From: Sphacelaria rigidula
Lineage: Eukaryota > Phaeophyceae > Sphacelariales
Direction of reading: 5' to 3'
NCBI GenBank assembly: GCA_964200075.2
Contig: CAXNAA020000233.1
Coordinates: 1-23,979 of the forward strand
DNA length: 23,979 bases
The stretch's first letter is position 1; every line of letters starts with the position of its first letter. The notes beneath the pieces were generated by a model. The model was not told the origin of the DNA. It did not search any database and was given only the letters and a program-made list of their open reading frames with translations. Made by a program: the position numbers and the translations under genes. Shown here in pieces: positions 1 to 11,100 of the stretch.

Positions 1-129
1 AAGCGAATCTGAAAAGTAGACTAGGCTCCTCTCTGTGGGGTGATGCAGAGTCTCCGAGACGTGTGTTGGCGGTTTTCTCGGCTTGGCGGTCAAAAGGCGG
101 GTCAAACGTCATTAAAGTGAACAATCCGT

Positions 130-245
130 GGGCCGAAAATCTGTTTGCCATAACGTCCAGCCTAACTTGAAAAACCGCCGTGAGGAAATCCCGGGGAATG
201 AATTTTGGGCGTTCAATCTGGACCAGCTCGTAGTCGCAAACATGA
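130..245 (+). repeat. Dispersed repeat family E, copy 1
   Basis: The segment AATGAATTTTGGGCGTTCAA followed by TCTGGACCAGCTCGTA closely matches 4190-4235 (AAGTAAATTTTGGGCTTTGA, ACCTGGACCAGCCCGTA). Weaker similarity extends to both sides. No coding sense was found. Confidence 0.55.
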
Positions 246-1299
246 TTTCATCTTGATCGCCATGGACAACTGAAAAGCGTGGCATGGCACGATATGTGTT
301 CCAGGCCATGATGGTGGCGCTAAGCGCAAAAAGTTACCGCGATCAATAACGCTCTAAGCATTATCCTGAGGTCGAAATCATGATTCCAAGGGCCAATTTT
401 GACCCGATTTCCATTCCACATGCTTGCTTCAAATCGTAATAACTAGCCTAAGCTCGGGAATCTAACGGGAGGGTATATGTTTGATGAATATTACGGGTCG
501 AGTTATACCTGAAACCGTGATGTTTCGATGATGTGGGGTGCGCAGGGGTCGTCTAGTTTCTGTTCACGATGCGCACGAAAAACCCATAAAGGCTCGTGAC
601 GGTTTCTCTCATCTCTGTTGTAGAAAAGCTTAGATCGCCCTCAAGAATTGCAAATCCGTAGGTATTGACGATCAAAATAGAGAAAACTGTTTTCTTGTCG
701 ATATTTCAATATTTCTTCACTCTCTACAGGCTTCCGGGGATCCTACCATGAAGACCCTCCGGGGAAAGCGGTACAGAGAGCCTAAAAGAAGAGGGAAAAA
801 ATGCTGCGCCCTAGGATAGAACAAGGATCATCATGTACGAAGTTTGGTCGAGAATGTCGAAAATTCCATACAGATTTTCTGGTTTTGACGTGAATTTCAC
901 CCAAAAAGGACGTTTTCATACCAAAACTATGTAGTTGGGAGTTTGCAAGTTTGGAACTCACGTTCTCCCATAGACGCGCAACACTTCACGCCGTTATCAG
1001 AGTTAGACCCTGACAATTGGCACAAATGGACTATGGGTCATGACGCAACTGGCGATGAACGAGGTTTATTTTTTCGTTGCCAAACCTTTGTCGGAGGTCC
1101 AATGGGATCGAAGTTTCCCCGAAGGACTTTGGACTCCCGCAAAACGGTTAAAAGAGTCATTGAGTCAACGAGAAGAAAACAAAGACACGGTCTTCGACAG
1201 TTGCGTCTTGACTCAGCACATTTGTGCAAAATTTCAGTCAGGGTCCAGCTCCTAAAAACGACAAGTTTTGCCGATGAATGTTCCTAGTTGGATAAGCGC
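246..1299. other. Unassigned left-end region
   Basis: No gene, RNA or clear repeat was recognised. A 114-codon plus-strand frame at 943-1287 overlaps a 71-codon frame at 1040-1255 and has no identifiable protein character. Confidence 0.3.
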
Positions 1300-1440
1300 G
1301 GACCAGCCGGCATATGGTTTCTGTCGTTTGAATCCAACAACCTCACACGGTTCAAACGAATCATCGCCGGTTCGAATCACCTAGTCCATGATTTTTCAGG
1401 CCTCACTGCTCATAAGTGGGGGGGGGGGAAGTTGACCGCT
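1300..1440 (+). repeat. Dispersed repeat family B, copy 4, 5' part only
   Basis: This copy contains CACGGTTCAAACGAATCATC, GCCGGTTCGAATCACC and CATGATTTTTCAGGCCTCAC, which line up with the 5' part of copies 1 and 3. It stops at a run of nine to ten Gs near 1420-1429, after which no similarity is seen. Confidence 0.65.
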
Positions 1441-1524
1441 AGTAAAAAAAGGCTTCACGCGATTCATCACTGTGACCCCCCGACGAGCAAGCGAACAGCG
1501 TAATATAGTCAGGACTCTTTGCGG

Positions 1525-1775
1525 TATACGTCACACGTTCGTCACACGTCACGTCACAACCGTGTGGCGTGACGTGCCGATAAAAGAAATTGTCCCGCGA
1601 CGTGACATATCATTTTTCAAGACGTCACAAATGTGACGTGACGTGACGTCTTTCTTTTTGCGCGTTACATCGACGTATGTCGAGACGGTTTATTGTAACG
1701 TATAACGTATGAGTATGTTATACGTTACACGTTACATTACACGTTTGTGACGTCCGAATGAACGTCACAATCATC
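1525..1775. repeat. ACGT-dense repeat D, copy 1
   Basis: This stretch is crowded with TGACGT/ACGTCA and TAACGT/ACGTTA words, such as CACACGTCACGTCACAA, GTGACGTGACGTGACGTC and TACGTTACACGTTACATTAC. It shares TTTTCAAGACGTCACA with the locus at 3185-3415. TGACGT is the core of CRE/bZIP-type binding sites, but here the words form a repetitive, partly palindromic array. No gene starts beside it. Confidence 0.65.
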
Positions 1776-3184
1776 ACGCGCTTAACTTGTACAACAATTA
1801 GCGTAAGATTAGCATACTCATATGATATGATACATGGGTTCAAGAAGAGTCTGCATACGTTATCATCATACGCGCGCTATGTGAGCGCAAGTTCAGCGTC
1901 ACAGCAGCACGCACCGCGACACCATACCCAACCGTAGAACAAGCGGACATCAAAATTCGACTGTACGAGTTGTGAATTTTCGAATTTCAATTTTCCATTT
2001 TTTTTCGTGCTGGATACACAATGCGCCCTGACTGCAGGTGCCTCGTACTGGGAGCATGGTACGCACCGAACAGTTCTGTGATCCTGTACCAGAGGCGAAC
2101 GGTGTCATCGTACATCACTACTACAGTACTGTAGTGGTATGATGGTACATACGCATACATGCACTGACCGCACAGCACTTGTATACTCGAACCTCTACAA
2201 ATAGATGGAGGCGGTACAGTAGAGTACAACACTAGTCTGGATTGTTGATGCGCGTTCTGTGACTGTAGGTACCCTGGGTATCTTCCATTTTCACATCAAC
2301 CCCGCAGTGCGTGCTCAAACCCGCGGTTAGATATGGAACATCGGAACCAAAATACTCTCCGTGTGTACCGGTGTATACGGTTCACCTACAACGCGATCAA
2401 AGCTGTTGCCGTGTATGTGCCTTTATGGACGTACCAAGAATAATGTGTGTATTTTGTGACGGCGTTGATGGTTCAGATGGGTGTTTGTTCACTCGTGATG
2501 TGGGTTAAATTTAGTGATCTTGCTTTTCGTAACTCCTCGACTCTAACATCACGCGGTGAGATTCATGTAAAATACTGTGAATACATGAATATGTAGCATA
2601 GTACGAAATATGAGATACCAGTATGTGAACACAAGTACGTACTCCTCCTTCAAATCATACCTTACTTCAACACCCACTCTCCCTCGTCCTCCTCTGTTCG
2701 GGCGGTTTTGTGTGAGTTGTCCCTCTTTTTGGCACAATGAGCCACCATGTGTTTCTACCTTCATAACGCTCGCCGTGCCAAAGGCAACTGGATTCGTACC
2801 GGATCTGTGTGTACTAAATAGCAGTACAGATCTGCGTGCACGCCCTGCTCGGTGAGACATTGATTATAACAATGCAAAATCGGATCTATGAATTGATGCC
2901 CTACGAAATGCCAACCGACTACCAGGTATCACCAATGTATGATCTGTACATACTTGCGTTTGTATATGTACATCATGACCTGAGCGCATCTTGGTATCTC
3001 ACCATCCGATTATCGTGCATTAAGAATGTATTCATGGATTTCCTTGAAATTGCAACGTGTGAGTCAGGGACGCATGAGCGATACACTAGCTGAAACGCTT
3101 TCTTACAATGTCAGAATAGCAATCAGAACGCGCCTCATGCTCGAACAAGGCAGCCACCGTCAACCCCCAGTACGAAGTTACGCT
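1776..3184. other. Unassigned region rich in GTAC and TACA words
   Basis: Apart from the palindrome at 2120-2135, nothing was identified. GTAC-containing words (CAGTAC, GGTACA, GTACAT) recur unusually often from 2.04 to 2.95 kb. Frames on both strands at 2549-2860 are shadows of each other. Confidence 0.3.
2107..2150. repeat. Palindrome centred on ACTACAGTACTGTAGT
   Basis: Positions 2120-2135 are a perfect 16-bp palindrome. With a two-base offset the symmetry continues outward through CATCAC and GTATGATG. No gene is adjacent. Confidence 0.6.
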
Positions 3185-3415
3185 ACATGAAACGTAACAA
3201 TGATGTATGCTGCGTTCATTTGCCCTCACCACGGTCGAAATGTAACGTTTCATTTCACGTTACACGTCAGAAACGTGATGAATATTTTTCGTGAGTCACA
3301 CTAAACGTGTCAAAGCACGTTACTGTGACGTGACGTGAGGTGACGCGATGTTTCAAAATCGTGTCGTGACGAATGATTTTCAAGACGTCACACTTGTGAG
3401 TAACGTGTAACGTTA
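3185..3415. repeat. ACGT-dense repeat D, copy 2
   Basis: It contains TGTAACGTTTCATTTCACGT, TTACTGTGACGTGACGTGAG and TTTTCAAGACGTCACACTTG, then GTGAGTAACGTGTAACGTTA. It matches the style and part of the sequence of the locus at 1525-1775. It borders the 3' end of SINE copy 1. Confidence 0.65.
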
Positions 3416-3469
3416 AAAGCCCTGGGATTTTTAACTTCAGCGCTGAAACTTTGCACATGCACTGTATGG

Positions 3470-3976
3470 AATGTGTGCTTTGTCGTCCCATCTCTTTTGG
3501 TCGTCGGCCTACATCTTTTGGTATATGTGGGCGCACCAGCGGGGGTCACACAGAACGAAGGGTAGCACAGCAATTTTTTGTTTGTTGTGTTTTGGGCCAA
3601 CTCGTATGGGAGCGTTTGAAATTTTGATTTGCAACAATTTTGGACGACTTTATTTTTTCTTTGCCGTAGTTGTGTATTTTGTGCCTGTTCACCATGATGA
3701 CAAAGAAAAAAAAAACTCCTCTGACATTGTTGCAAAATAAGAGTTCAAACGCTCCCATAAGAGTTGGCCTTAGTACCCGACCTTCCTTCAGCGGTGCTTG
3801 TCTTTTTATTTTATTTTATCGCGAGAGGGGTCCGGCAGGCTCTTTCCCTCGTCGACCGTGAAGTCGAATTTTGTGTACCCACAACGTATTGGTTCTCCAC
3901 TATTGGGCATGAGAAACAGTCCTAGATCACTCTGAGACTCGAACCCAAGACCAACTGAGCCACTGGGGCGACCGGC
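3470..3976 (-). mobile_element. tRNA-derived SINE, copy 1, split by a nested MITE
   Basis: Read on the minus strand, the element starts at GCCGGTCGCCCC and carries an A box (GTGGCTCAGTTGG) and a B box (GGTTCGAGTCT), the internal RNA polymerase III promoter of tRNA genes. A body follows with GTGTACCCA, TTCGACTTCACGGTCGACGA and GCGAGA. The 3' part has GTGTGACCC, GGTGCGCCCACATATACC and GATGGGACGACA. The MITE at 3595-3769 interrupts it. The element lies left of the last known CK1 exon. Confidence 0.85.
3595..3769. mobile_element. 175-bp MITE-like element nested in SINE copy 1
   Basis: The ends are inverted repeats. The left end starts GGCCAACTCGTATGGGAGCG and the right end, reversed, starts GGCCAACTCTTATGGGAGCG. 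The first 26 bp match at 25 positions, and similarity continues to TTTGCAACAAT (about 39 of 44). The interior is AT-rich and codes for nothing recognisable. The matching stretch of SINE copy 2 lacks this block. The flanks (TTTG and TTAG) do not show a clean target duplication, so the superfamily is not assigned. Confidence 0.8.
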
Positions 3977-4144
3977 GTACTACTATGATATATTGCGAAT
4001 ATTTCATGGGAGGGATCTCCTCGCGAGAAATCTAGGGTCCAAAGAGGCGGTATGAGCCACGCGATCCATGGGACGCGAAATTTCTGGCGAAAAAGCAAAT
4101 TCGACACTTATTCGTCAAATATACGCATCTCACAACATACTTGT

Positions 4145-4260
4145 GCAAAATTCCAGGGTTGACTATAAAAACAGCATTGGCAATCGCTGGAAGTAAATTT
4201 TGGGCTTTGAACCTGGACCAGCCCGTACGAGGCATTTCGGAACAGTCACAGGAACGAGGT
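4145..4260 (+). repeat. Dispersed repeat family E, copy 2
   Basis: This is the partner of 130-245, in the same orientation. The best matching part is TTTTGGGCTTTGAACCTGGA and CCAGCCCGTA. The 146-codon minus-strand frame across this region (4032-4472) is probably a by-product of the repeat. Confidence 0.55.
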
Positions 4261-5074
4261 TTCCAATCTTTTTCCTGCCGGTTATCGGGGAGTTCCAGGA
4301 TCCTGGGCAGTGAAATGCCATTTTTGGGATCCCGAAATCTAGCGATAAAAAGAAGATAAGAAGACTTTTTTTCAAGCTTAGGAATGCCCCATAGTGAATC
4401 TCCAAAACTAGGCGTGGATATATAGGCTTGTGTGCAACCAGGTGAGCTCAAAAGGCACAATATTTCAACCACTTTGTTTCAGTATTAGAACAATTTAAAT
4501 CGACACGTATGCCGTTCGAACGACCCCAGTCCATCAGTTTCCCGAGTTACGCAACGACCACTCGTACAAATGTTCCTCAGACCATGCCGGGACATACAAT
4601 GATTTCCTTCATATATTGAGGGATTATATACCGGCTCCTGAGGGTTGTCATGCGGGGAACCTCCAGAGGCCGCTCAAGGGCGGAGAAACTTGAAAATATC
4701 TTCAACATTTCATTTCTCCTTTCCGTTAGGGTTCCCGCGCTCATGATGGCTACTACAATATGAAGCATGTGGAGATTGGGTAACAAATGGGATGAGAATT
4801 CAAATTCCCATTCCAAACCAATTTGAAGGCTGTTGATTTGTCGAGGTACATTTCCGTCCTTTTTTCGCCCTCATCGCCGTCACTATGGTCTCTCAACAAA
4901 ACCCGGCGATGTCGCCCTCTTCAGCTACCTATGGTTGTCATTATGACATCACGCATGCGCATCACGGAAGGTATTTGCTAATCGGCGAATCCGGGGTCGA
5001 AAGCGTGAGCCAGCCCACTCAAAAATATTCCTTCAATTCCACCAGTGTTGCGTATAATCCTCAAAAGTACTCAC
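4261..5074. other. Region where the CK1 3' end is expected
   Basis: The GTGAGTA donor at 5074 calls for another minus-strand exon to the left. The acceptors I could see here are weak. One at about 4931 gives LKRATSPGFVERP and a stop. One near 4641 opens a 50-residue frame of unknown type. Neither is convincing. Confidence 0.3.
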
Positions 5075-5137
5075 CTCAAACCGGGCTTGTTGGCCTCTGT
5101 CGTAGGCGCGCGCGGCTCCACCTGGTCGCGCCCCAGT
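5075..5137 (-). CDS. CK1: Predicted CK1 exon 9: Gly/Ala/Arg-rich tail segment
   Basis: This is a GC-rich 63-nt block between a GGAGCAG acceptor, with a T-rich stretch upstream, and a strong GAG/GTGAGTA donor. In phase 0, as left by exon 8, it reads [20 protein letters not shown] and a final Glu (residues 377-397). The strong donor implies at least one more exon to the left. No convincing acceptor followed by a stop was found between 1 and 5074. A weak option at about 4931 would add 13 residues and a stop. Confidence 0.55.
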
Positions 5138-8100
5138 CTGCTCCAAAACATTGGAAAGAAAACGGTGGCACGCGAGAACCACACCCGACCGCATATCTCA
5201 GCTGCTTGATGTACAACAGTACGCGCACTTTTTTGGCTCTTTTCTTAATTTCCAGCACAGGTTGACAAAAAATATGAGTCTTTCTGAATCATGCATACTT
5301 TCCTTCACTTGGAAATTGATGCCGATTCAACAGAAGACTGACCTCGGTCATATAGTGAGTGAAAAGCGGTCATATAGGAAGTGAATCGTTTCCGTTCCGA
5401 AATGCCCCTCCAAGAGGCCCAATATGCTTTCTGTATTAGCTTGCCACCGAGACCCTTGATATCCCCAAGTAGGATATCGACGTGAAGCTGAAAGCACACG
5501 CCAGTGATGGAGGCAAAGAATAACACACGCTGGATGAAAAGTTGGCTAAGTGAAATAGAATAATCAAAGCCACTCTTAATCTCACGGAAACGGTGTTAAA
5601 AGTGGCGCCGCTACACCACCATGATACACAGGCCGGGGGGAAGAGGGGCTCACCGTAGCTGCGCGTGGGTCGCCGCCGTATCCCAAACTGCCCACCGCAC
5701 TCCCTCGAAGCGCCCTCCCGCCTCGAGGTGCCACTGTCGGGGACCGCGGTCGATTACCGTTGCGAGAATGTTCCGAAGGGTACACGAAGAACGGAGCAGA
5801 TGTCACATCGTCAGACCAATGGCACGGCGGTGTTTTTATCCAAACACAACTTTCTTTCCACTTTTAGTCGTGGAAAAGCTTGGTATCGCAACCGTCAATC
5901 TGGCTAAACAAGCATTTTTGTCGACCAGATCATCTCGTCACCAACACAAACGACACAATAAAAAGCTAACGCTCAAGCACTTCGTACAGTGGTATGGCTA
6001 AAGCTAGTCGTGGAGTATATTTGTATCGACCGGTCACCCGAAAAATCAAAGATCGACGATACAGTGGAGGCCCCGCCACAGTGCGGTCAGCATCGTTCGT
6101 TACAAATCATGAGCTACACTAGTAGTAACTAATTGCACCACAACAGTACACGGCCAGATGCCAACATAGTACGAGCCGTGCCGTGCTGGTAACCCTGCGC
6201 AGAGTGCTGAGACTCGCAACACTACTTTTTCGCATTCCCGACACCTTTTCTGCGGGACGAGTCCGTGGTTTCAAGGGACCCCGCCCATCTCTTCCCCAAT
6301 ACACACCTCACACGTTGTATCGACTGTCGCTACGTTTTCCTCGCTACTCGAAGTCCGGGCGCTTCTAACGACGGAAAAAAGGGCTTGGCAAGAAAAATTA
6401 AGATGAAAAGCATCCAATGGGAATCGAAGTCACGCTTTTCCCGACCTGCTGTCGTCAAGTGTTGCATTACACCAACGCGGTGCGACGGCAACTGTAATCG
6501 AATAACCACACAGAGAGCGTCCCCGTTAACCTCTTGATTGCCAGGGTAGGTCATCTGCGTCATGCATCGATTTGCAAAGTGAAATTGATGCCGATTCGAA
6601 CGATGGCTTGTGCTCGCGGTCAGACGGTTAACTAAAAAACCGCCCGACGACGTGCAGTGAGAGCACGCAACAGGGCCGGCAAATACAAAGAGCACAACCA
6701 GAGCCTCCAACACCAACTTTCAGGGAGTAGGTGGTCCTGTTTCACGGCCAAGTCCCGACGTAGCGGGCGGACGTCGAGGGGAACACTCCACGAAAAGTGG
6801 GTTCACACGAATCCCTCACTGAAATCGATGGTTCCGTAAAGACACTTGGTTCCCGTTGAACTCTGAGCGTAATCCTATTTCACATCCCACCTCGACGCAA
6901 AGACTGAGAACCCTAAGGGAATGGGGGGAACGGCGGTGGGTGTACTCATAATCATGCATGCCGAAGTCATACGGTTATTGACGTCGTATCCCTACAAAGA
7001 CGGAACGGAGCACGCTGGATTTTCGCCGGACCAGGCTTGCACTCAATCACCAAGTGCGAAGCGTCGTGGAGAGTTTGTTCGGTGAGTCGCATGAGGGGTG
7101 AGCTGCATCCTGCTAAGATTGTTCGGCCTACAATGACCCGAAGCCTACTGGTTATCTTACATTTGGATGACAGCCTACACTGACTTGCTCTGGTATCGCC
7201 AAGTCCAAAGACAGCCACGGCTTATACCCTGCCTCATGGGTGTCTCACTATTCGAAGACCACGTAGTACGACCATCCCCATTGTGCGGAGGTTCTCCTAC
7301 GCCGCACAAAACAATTTATCAGTAGCTCGACTACCATCATAGTTACCGCAAAAAAACGCGAGCGCGCAAAAAGAAATGGGAACCTGGTTGCCTGGCTTAC
7401 GCAGTGAGTGGCGTGTTCTACAGCGTCATCGTCAACCGACGCCAACCCCATCGGGGATCCGCCCCTACAAAGCCGGGACGGAGCACGCCGGGTTCTAGCC
7501 GGACTAGGCTGGGGGGGGGGGGGGGGGGGAGGGGGGGGGGGGGGGGGGGGGGCAGAGGATGCCCCAGGCAGTGAGTTGAAAGAGCCCAATTTCATATCTG
7601 CAAGGCGCCATATCGAACAGAAATGTACGGCGTGAAATGAGCTCTGGGCGAGTACATGGAACTGTTGACTCCCAGCAAGTTCGACTGTCTAGGCCTACAG
7701 TAGAACCGACAATATCCTAGTAATGGAATTTTGGCGACGGGTTCGCGTGAACTCGATCGCATACCGGGCCCCGGGTGAGATACTCTCCCTGTATACAAGC
7801 GCGACAGATCGAATCTGCAATGTTCTGCTCTCGACATTTGGCAGATGCCGTACAAAATATGTGTCGTCCATAATCAGGAAGTTGAGCTGCTGGCCCTGTT
7901 TATAGTTCTCCTGTAGCGCTGTCCGCCTTGGCCTCGCAACTTTTCCCTGTTCTAAATATAAACCTAGACAACATTCGATGGCATGAACAAATCTCAGAAA
8001 CATGTTCTGGAGTGAGAAACAAACGACGCCGGTGTGTTTGGCAATTTCCTTTTATAGTACGTGTGTCACATGAACATTAACTACCGGTCGCCCCGGTCGC

Positions 8101-11100
8101 TCAGTTGGAAACCTCGAAACCTTTTGACGGTTGGGTTGTGGGTTCGAATTTCGGAGCGATCTAGGATTGTGTCTCATGCCCAGCAGTGGAGAGCGACCAT
8201 GTCTTGGGTACACAGAATTCGACTTCACGGTCGACGAGGGAAAAGGACTGCTGAACCCTTCTCGCGATGAAGGGCAAAGGCAAGCACCGCAGAAAGAAGG
8301 TGGAGTACTAAAATATATATATATATACTACTGTGTTGGCCTTCCTACTGTGTCACCCCAGCTGGTGCGCCCACATATACCGAAAGGTATAGACCGGCGT
8401 TCAGAATAGATAGGACGACAACGCATATTCAACACGCGCAACATCAACATCAACACACGAGGCTCTTCAGTATGACCGATGACACGGGAGCATAATCACG
8501 TACTGGTGTAGCACAATGGAATATGACACATCGATACACACACACCTGCTTCCCCCCCGCCCATGACACCACCATCCACCCCGGCAGATCTCCCCGACGC
8601 CACAGGGGCTGCGCCCGCCCCGATCCCAGAGGATTCACGTTGGTCTTCACCCCTAGGCGCGGACACAGGCCGCTCGGAACCCGCCCCCGTTCGGCCGCGT
8701 TCGTTTTGGAGGTTGAGCACGGTCCAGTCGAACATGTTGTCGTACTGGAAGCCTTTCCGGTAGAAAAGCTCTTTGAAGAGGCGCTTGAGGTACGCGTAGT
8801 CTGGACGGTCTTCGAAGCGCAGGGAACGGCAGTACTCGAAGTACGACCGGAACTCCGCTGTTGTGTCAGATGCATGAATTAAATCAATACAATATGGCGC
8901 AAAGTTGGCGTTTGGCTCGTGTGCCGTATGGTAAGTTAACTCCCCAATATCATCATCATCTTACCGGTCGCGTGATACACATCTTGAATCTTCACCTGTG
9001 TCGCTATTTTTACACATGAGACGTGCGTGAAATTTGCACACGTGAACATCATTCCGTCGCGGTTACGATGTGATTGAAACAACGGCCATCATTGACCTCG
9101 AGACAAAAGATGCCATCCATACTGCAGAATGACACCAACATATCGAGTACATAGGTCGGTCGGTGCACATCGTTTGGGTATTTGTAGACAGACCGATCAC
9201 ATCCTCCCACAAACTCTACCTTCACTACGCCAGACCCTCCCCCACGGGTGGTGCGTTTTGGATCATGCCTCTGATTTATTTCACTCTCGCACCCAACCCT
9301 CTTGCATAAAATAGAGGTAGGGCTTACATGGATATCCCTTGCAGAGTTGCTCTGTCGATGTGCTCATCTTGCGGTCCATAATGCGCTCGTACTTCTGCTT
9401 CTTTGTATTGGCCTTCAGCCCCTGCCACGGGAGACTGCCCCTGATGAAGTACATCAGAACGTACCTGCAAAACAAAACGTGTTTTTGCGTCATAGTTTTT
9501 ACGGTTAGGACGAATCATCACGACTAGGAATCACCAAATCCACGATTTCTGCGGCCTGATTGCCCGAGAGGGAGAAAAAAAATGCTCGCTGGTCCAAGGG
9601 GTATCCACGCAACTTATACACCATTCCACGTGTCTGTGCTGCGTGTACCTGGATTGCAACGCTGAAGACAAATCCTAGGGATTGATTCGTAGGAGTCGAA
9701 TCAATGATATTAAACCCAAGTAATTTCCAGACGAATCATCATTTGCCCGACCCTTGATAGTTTTTCTCACTTCAGTTCCCGTAAATGAAAATGCATGAAA
9801 GATGACCATATATCAAGAATACCAACAAATCTCAACCATAGCTGGAATCCAGCAACGCATGCACCGACGCGCCACAACAGCAGGTGGTGCTGGACTCAAC
9901 CTCAAGTTGTACAGGTAAAACAAACGACAGCAGTGAACAAGGGCATGGCTCCAGAAAGTATGCAGCGACATGACCTACCCCAGGGACTCGAGATCATCCC
10001 TCCGGCTCTGCTCGATCCCGATGTGGGTGTTGATCGAGGCATACCGCGCTGTGCCCGTCAGGTTCTTGTTGTCACGGTAGGGGATGTGCTGGTGTGTTCG
10101 CGGGTCCCGATATTTCTTCGCCAATCCTGCGGCACAGTGATCAAAATGATTCGAAATTAAACCTTGGAATTTGATGTTATACATGGATTCGACTTGCCTT
10201 GATCGCGTTGAAAAGGCATCCTCCCCCTGTCCATTATCCACGACAGAAATCAGGCATGGACTCAAGATGGTCGCACGAACCACAGTAGAATACAGACTCG
10301 GAACGTAAAAAAACAATCGCGAGAATATCACTTGTTAACCATCAGACAGCGAGCGTCGCCAAGAAAAGTTTCACAAGCCAACAGTACAGTTGCATCTGGG
10401 GGTTTCCAGGGGGGGCGGATAGGCTATGACTTCATCTGCGGGAGCAGAAAAAGCAGAATTTCGGATTTTTGCGCAAAAAAATGACCGCGAAAAAACAGCA
10501 GGGAAACAGAAATATGTCGCATATTTTCAGCAAAGACAGCAGATTTCAAATAGAAATGAGCATAATTGGGATTGCCTGGCGCAGATTTCCAATAGGACAG
10601 CGCAGACTTGCGATTTCCTCTGGCGAAAAACCTGCAGACAGGCAGACAGACCGTCTCCTTTCAGGGCCCAACACATTACACGTTCATGTTTCATGTTTCA
10701 CGTCAAAAGTTAAGCGGACGTCAAGCGGACGGGGACCACGTGGGGCGCTCCGTTCGAAAGTCAAGTCAACTCAGGGCTCCCCACGCGGTCCTTAACCTCG
10801 TCACCAGCCTAGCTAAACATTCGACGTACAAGAAATAGAGACAGAAGAACAAAAACAAAACGCAGAAGAAACAAAATGAAAAAAAAAAGCAAAAAAGGGC
10901 GCAGGAAAAAAAAAAACGCAGAAAATGAGCAAAACAAGGGGCAGATGGAGTCGAAGCCTGGGCGCGGAGGTGATTTTCGACAGGGGGGAGAGGGCATATT
11001 CGCAGATGGCCGAAAACCTCACCAAGCCAACCATGTGTATTTGGAAGTTTCACACGGAAAATGATATGCCAGGGAGACGAGACTCGAGAGGAGCGGAAGG

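Larger units (their letters stand above)
5734..8545 (-). other. Predicted CK1 intron 7, 2812 bp
   Basis: GTGTGT to GACAG. It contains SINE copy 2, two family C copies with the G tract, and short repeat F copy 2. The rest (5.75-6.5 kb, 6.6-6.95 kb, 7.6-8.05 kb) shows nothing recognised. If exon 8 is wrong, this is simply 3' flank. Confidence 0.55.

Noticed and set aside
5305-5526. Extra kinase exon after the acceptor near 5488
   Set aside because: The acceptor is good and the phase-0 frame is open, but no donor that would join exon 9 was found and the peptide does not resemble the tail.
7248-7595. Polyproline/polyglycine frames across 7511-7552
   Set aside because: They are translations of a G homopolymer in repeat family C. 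Nothing else in the frames is protein-like.
8496-8545. CK1 C-terminus ending at the TGA at 8498-8496
   Set aside because: Possible, but the last 15 residues are Cys/Val-rich and unlike the Gly-rich tail, and a donor at 8545 fits the phase of a good exon. Kept only as the fallback.
10876-11064. Lys-rich plus-strand frame beginning [13 protein letters not shown]
   Set aside because: It is the translation of an A-rich polypurine stretch in CK1 intron 4, with no other support.
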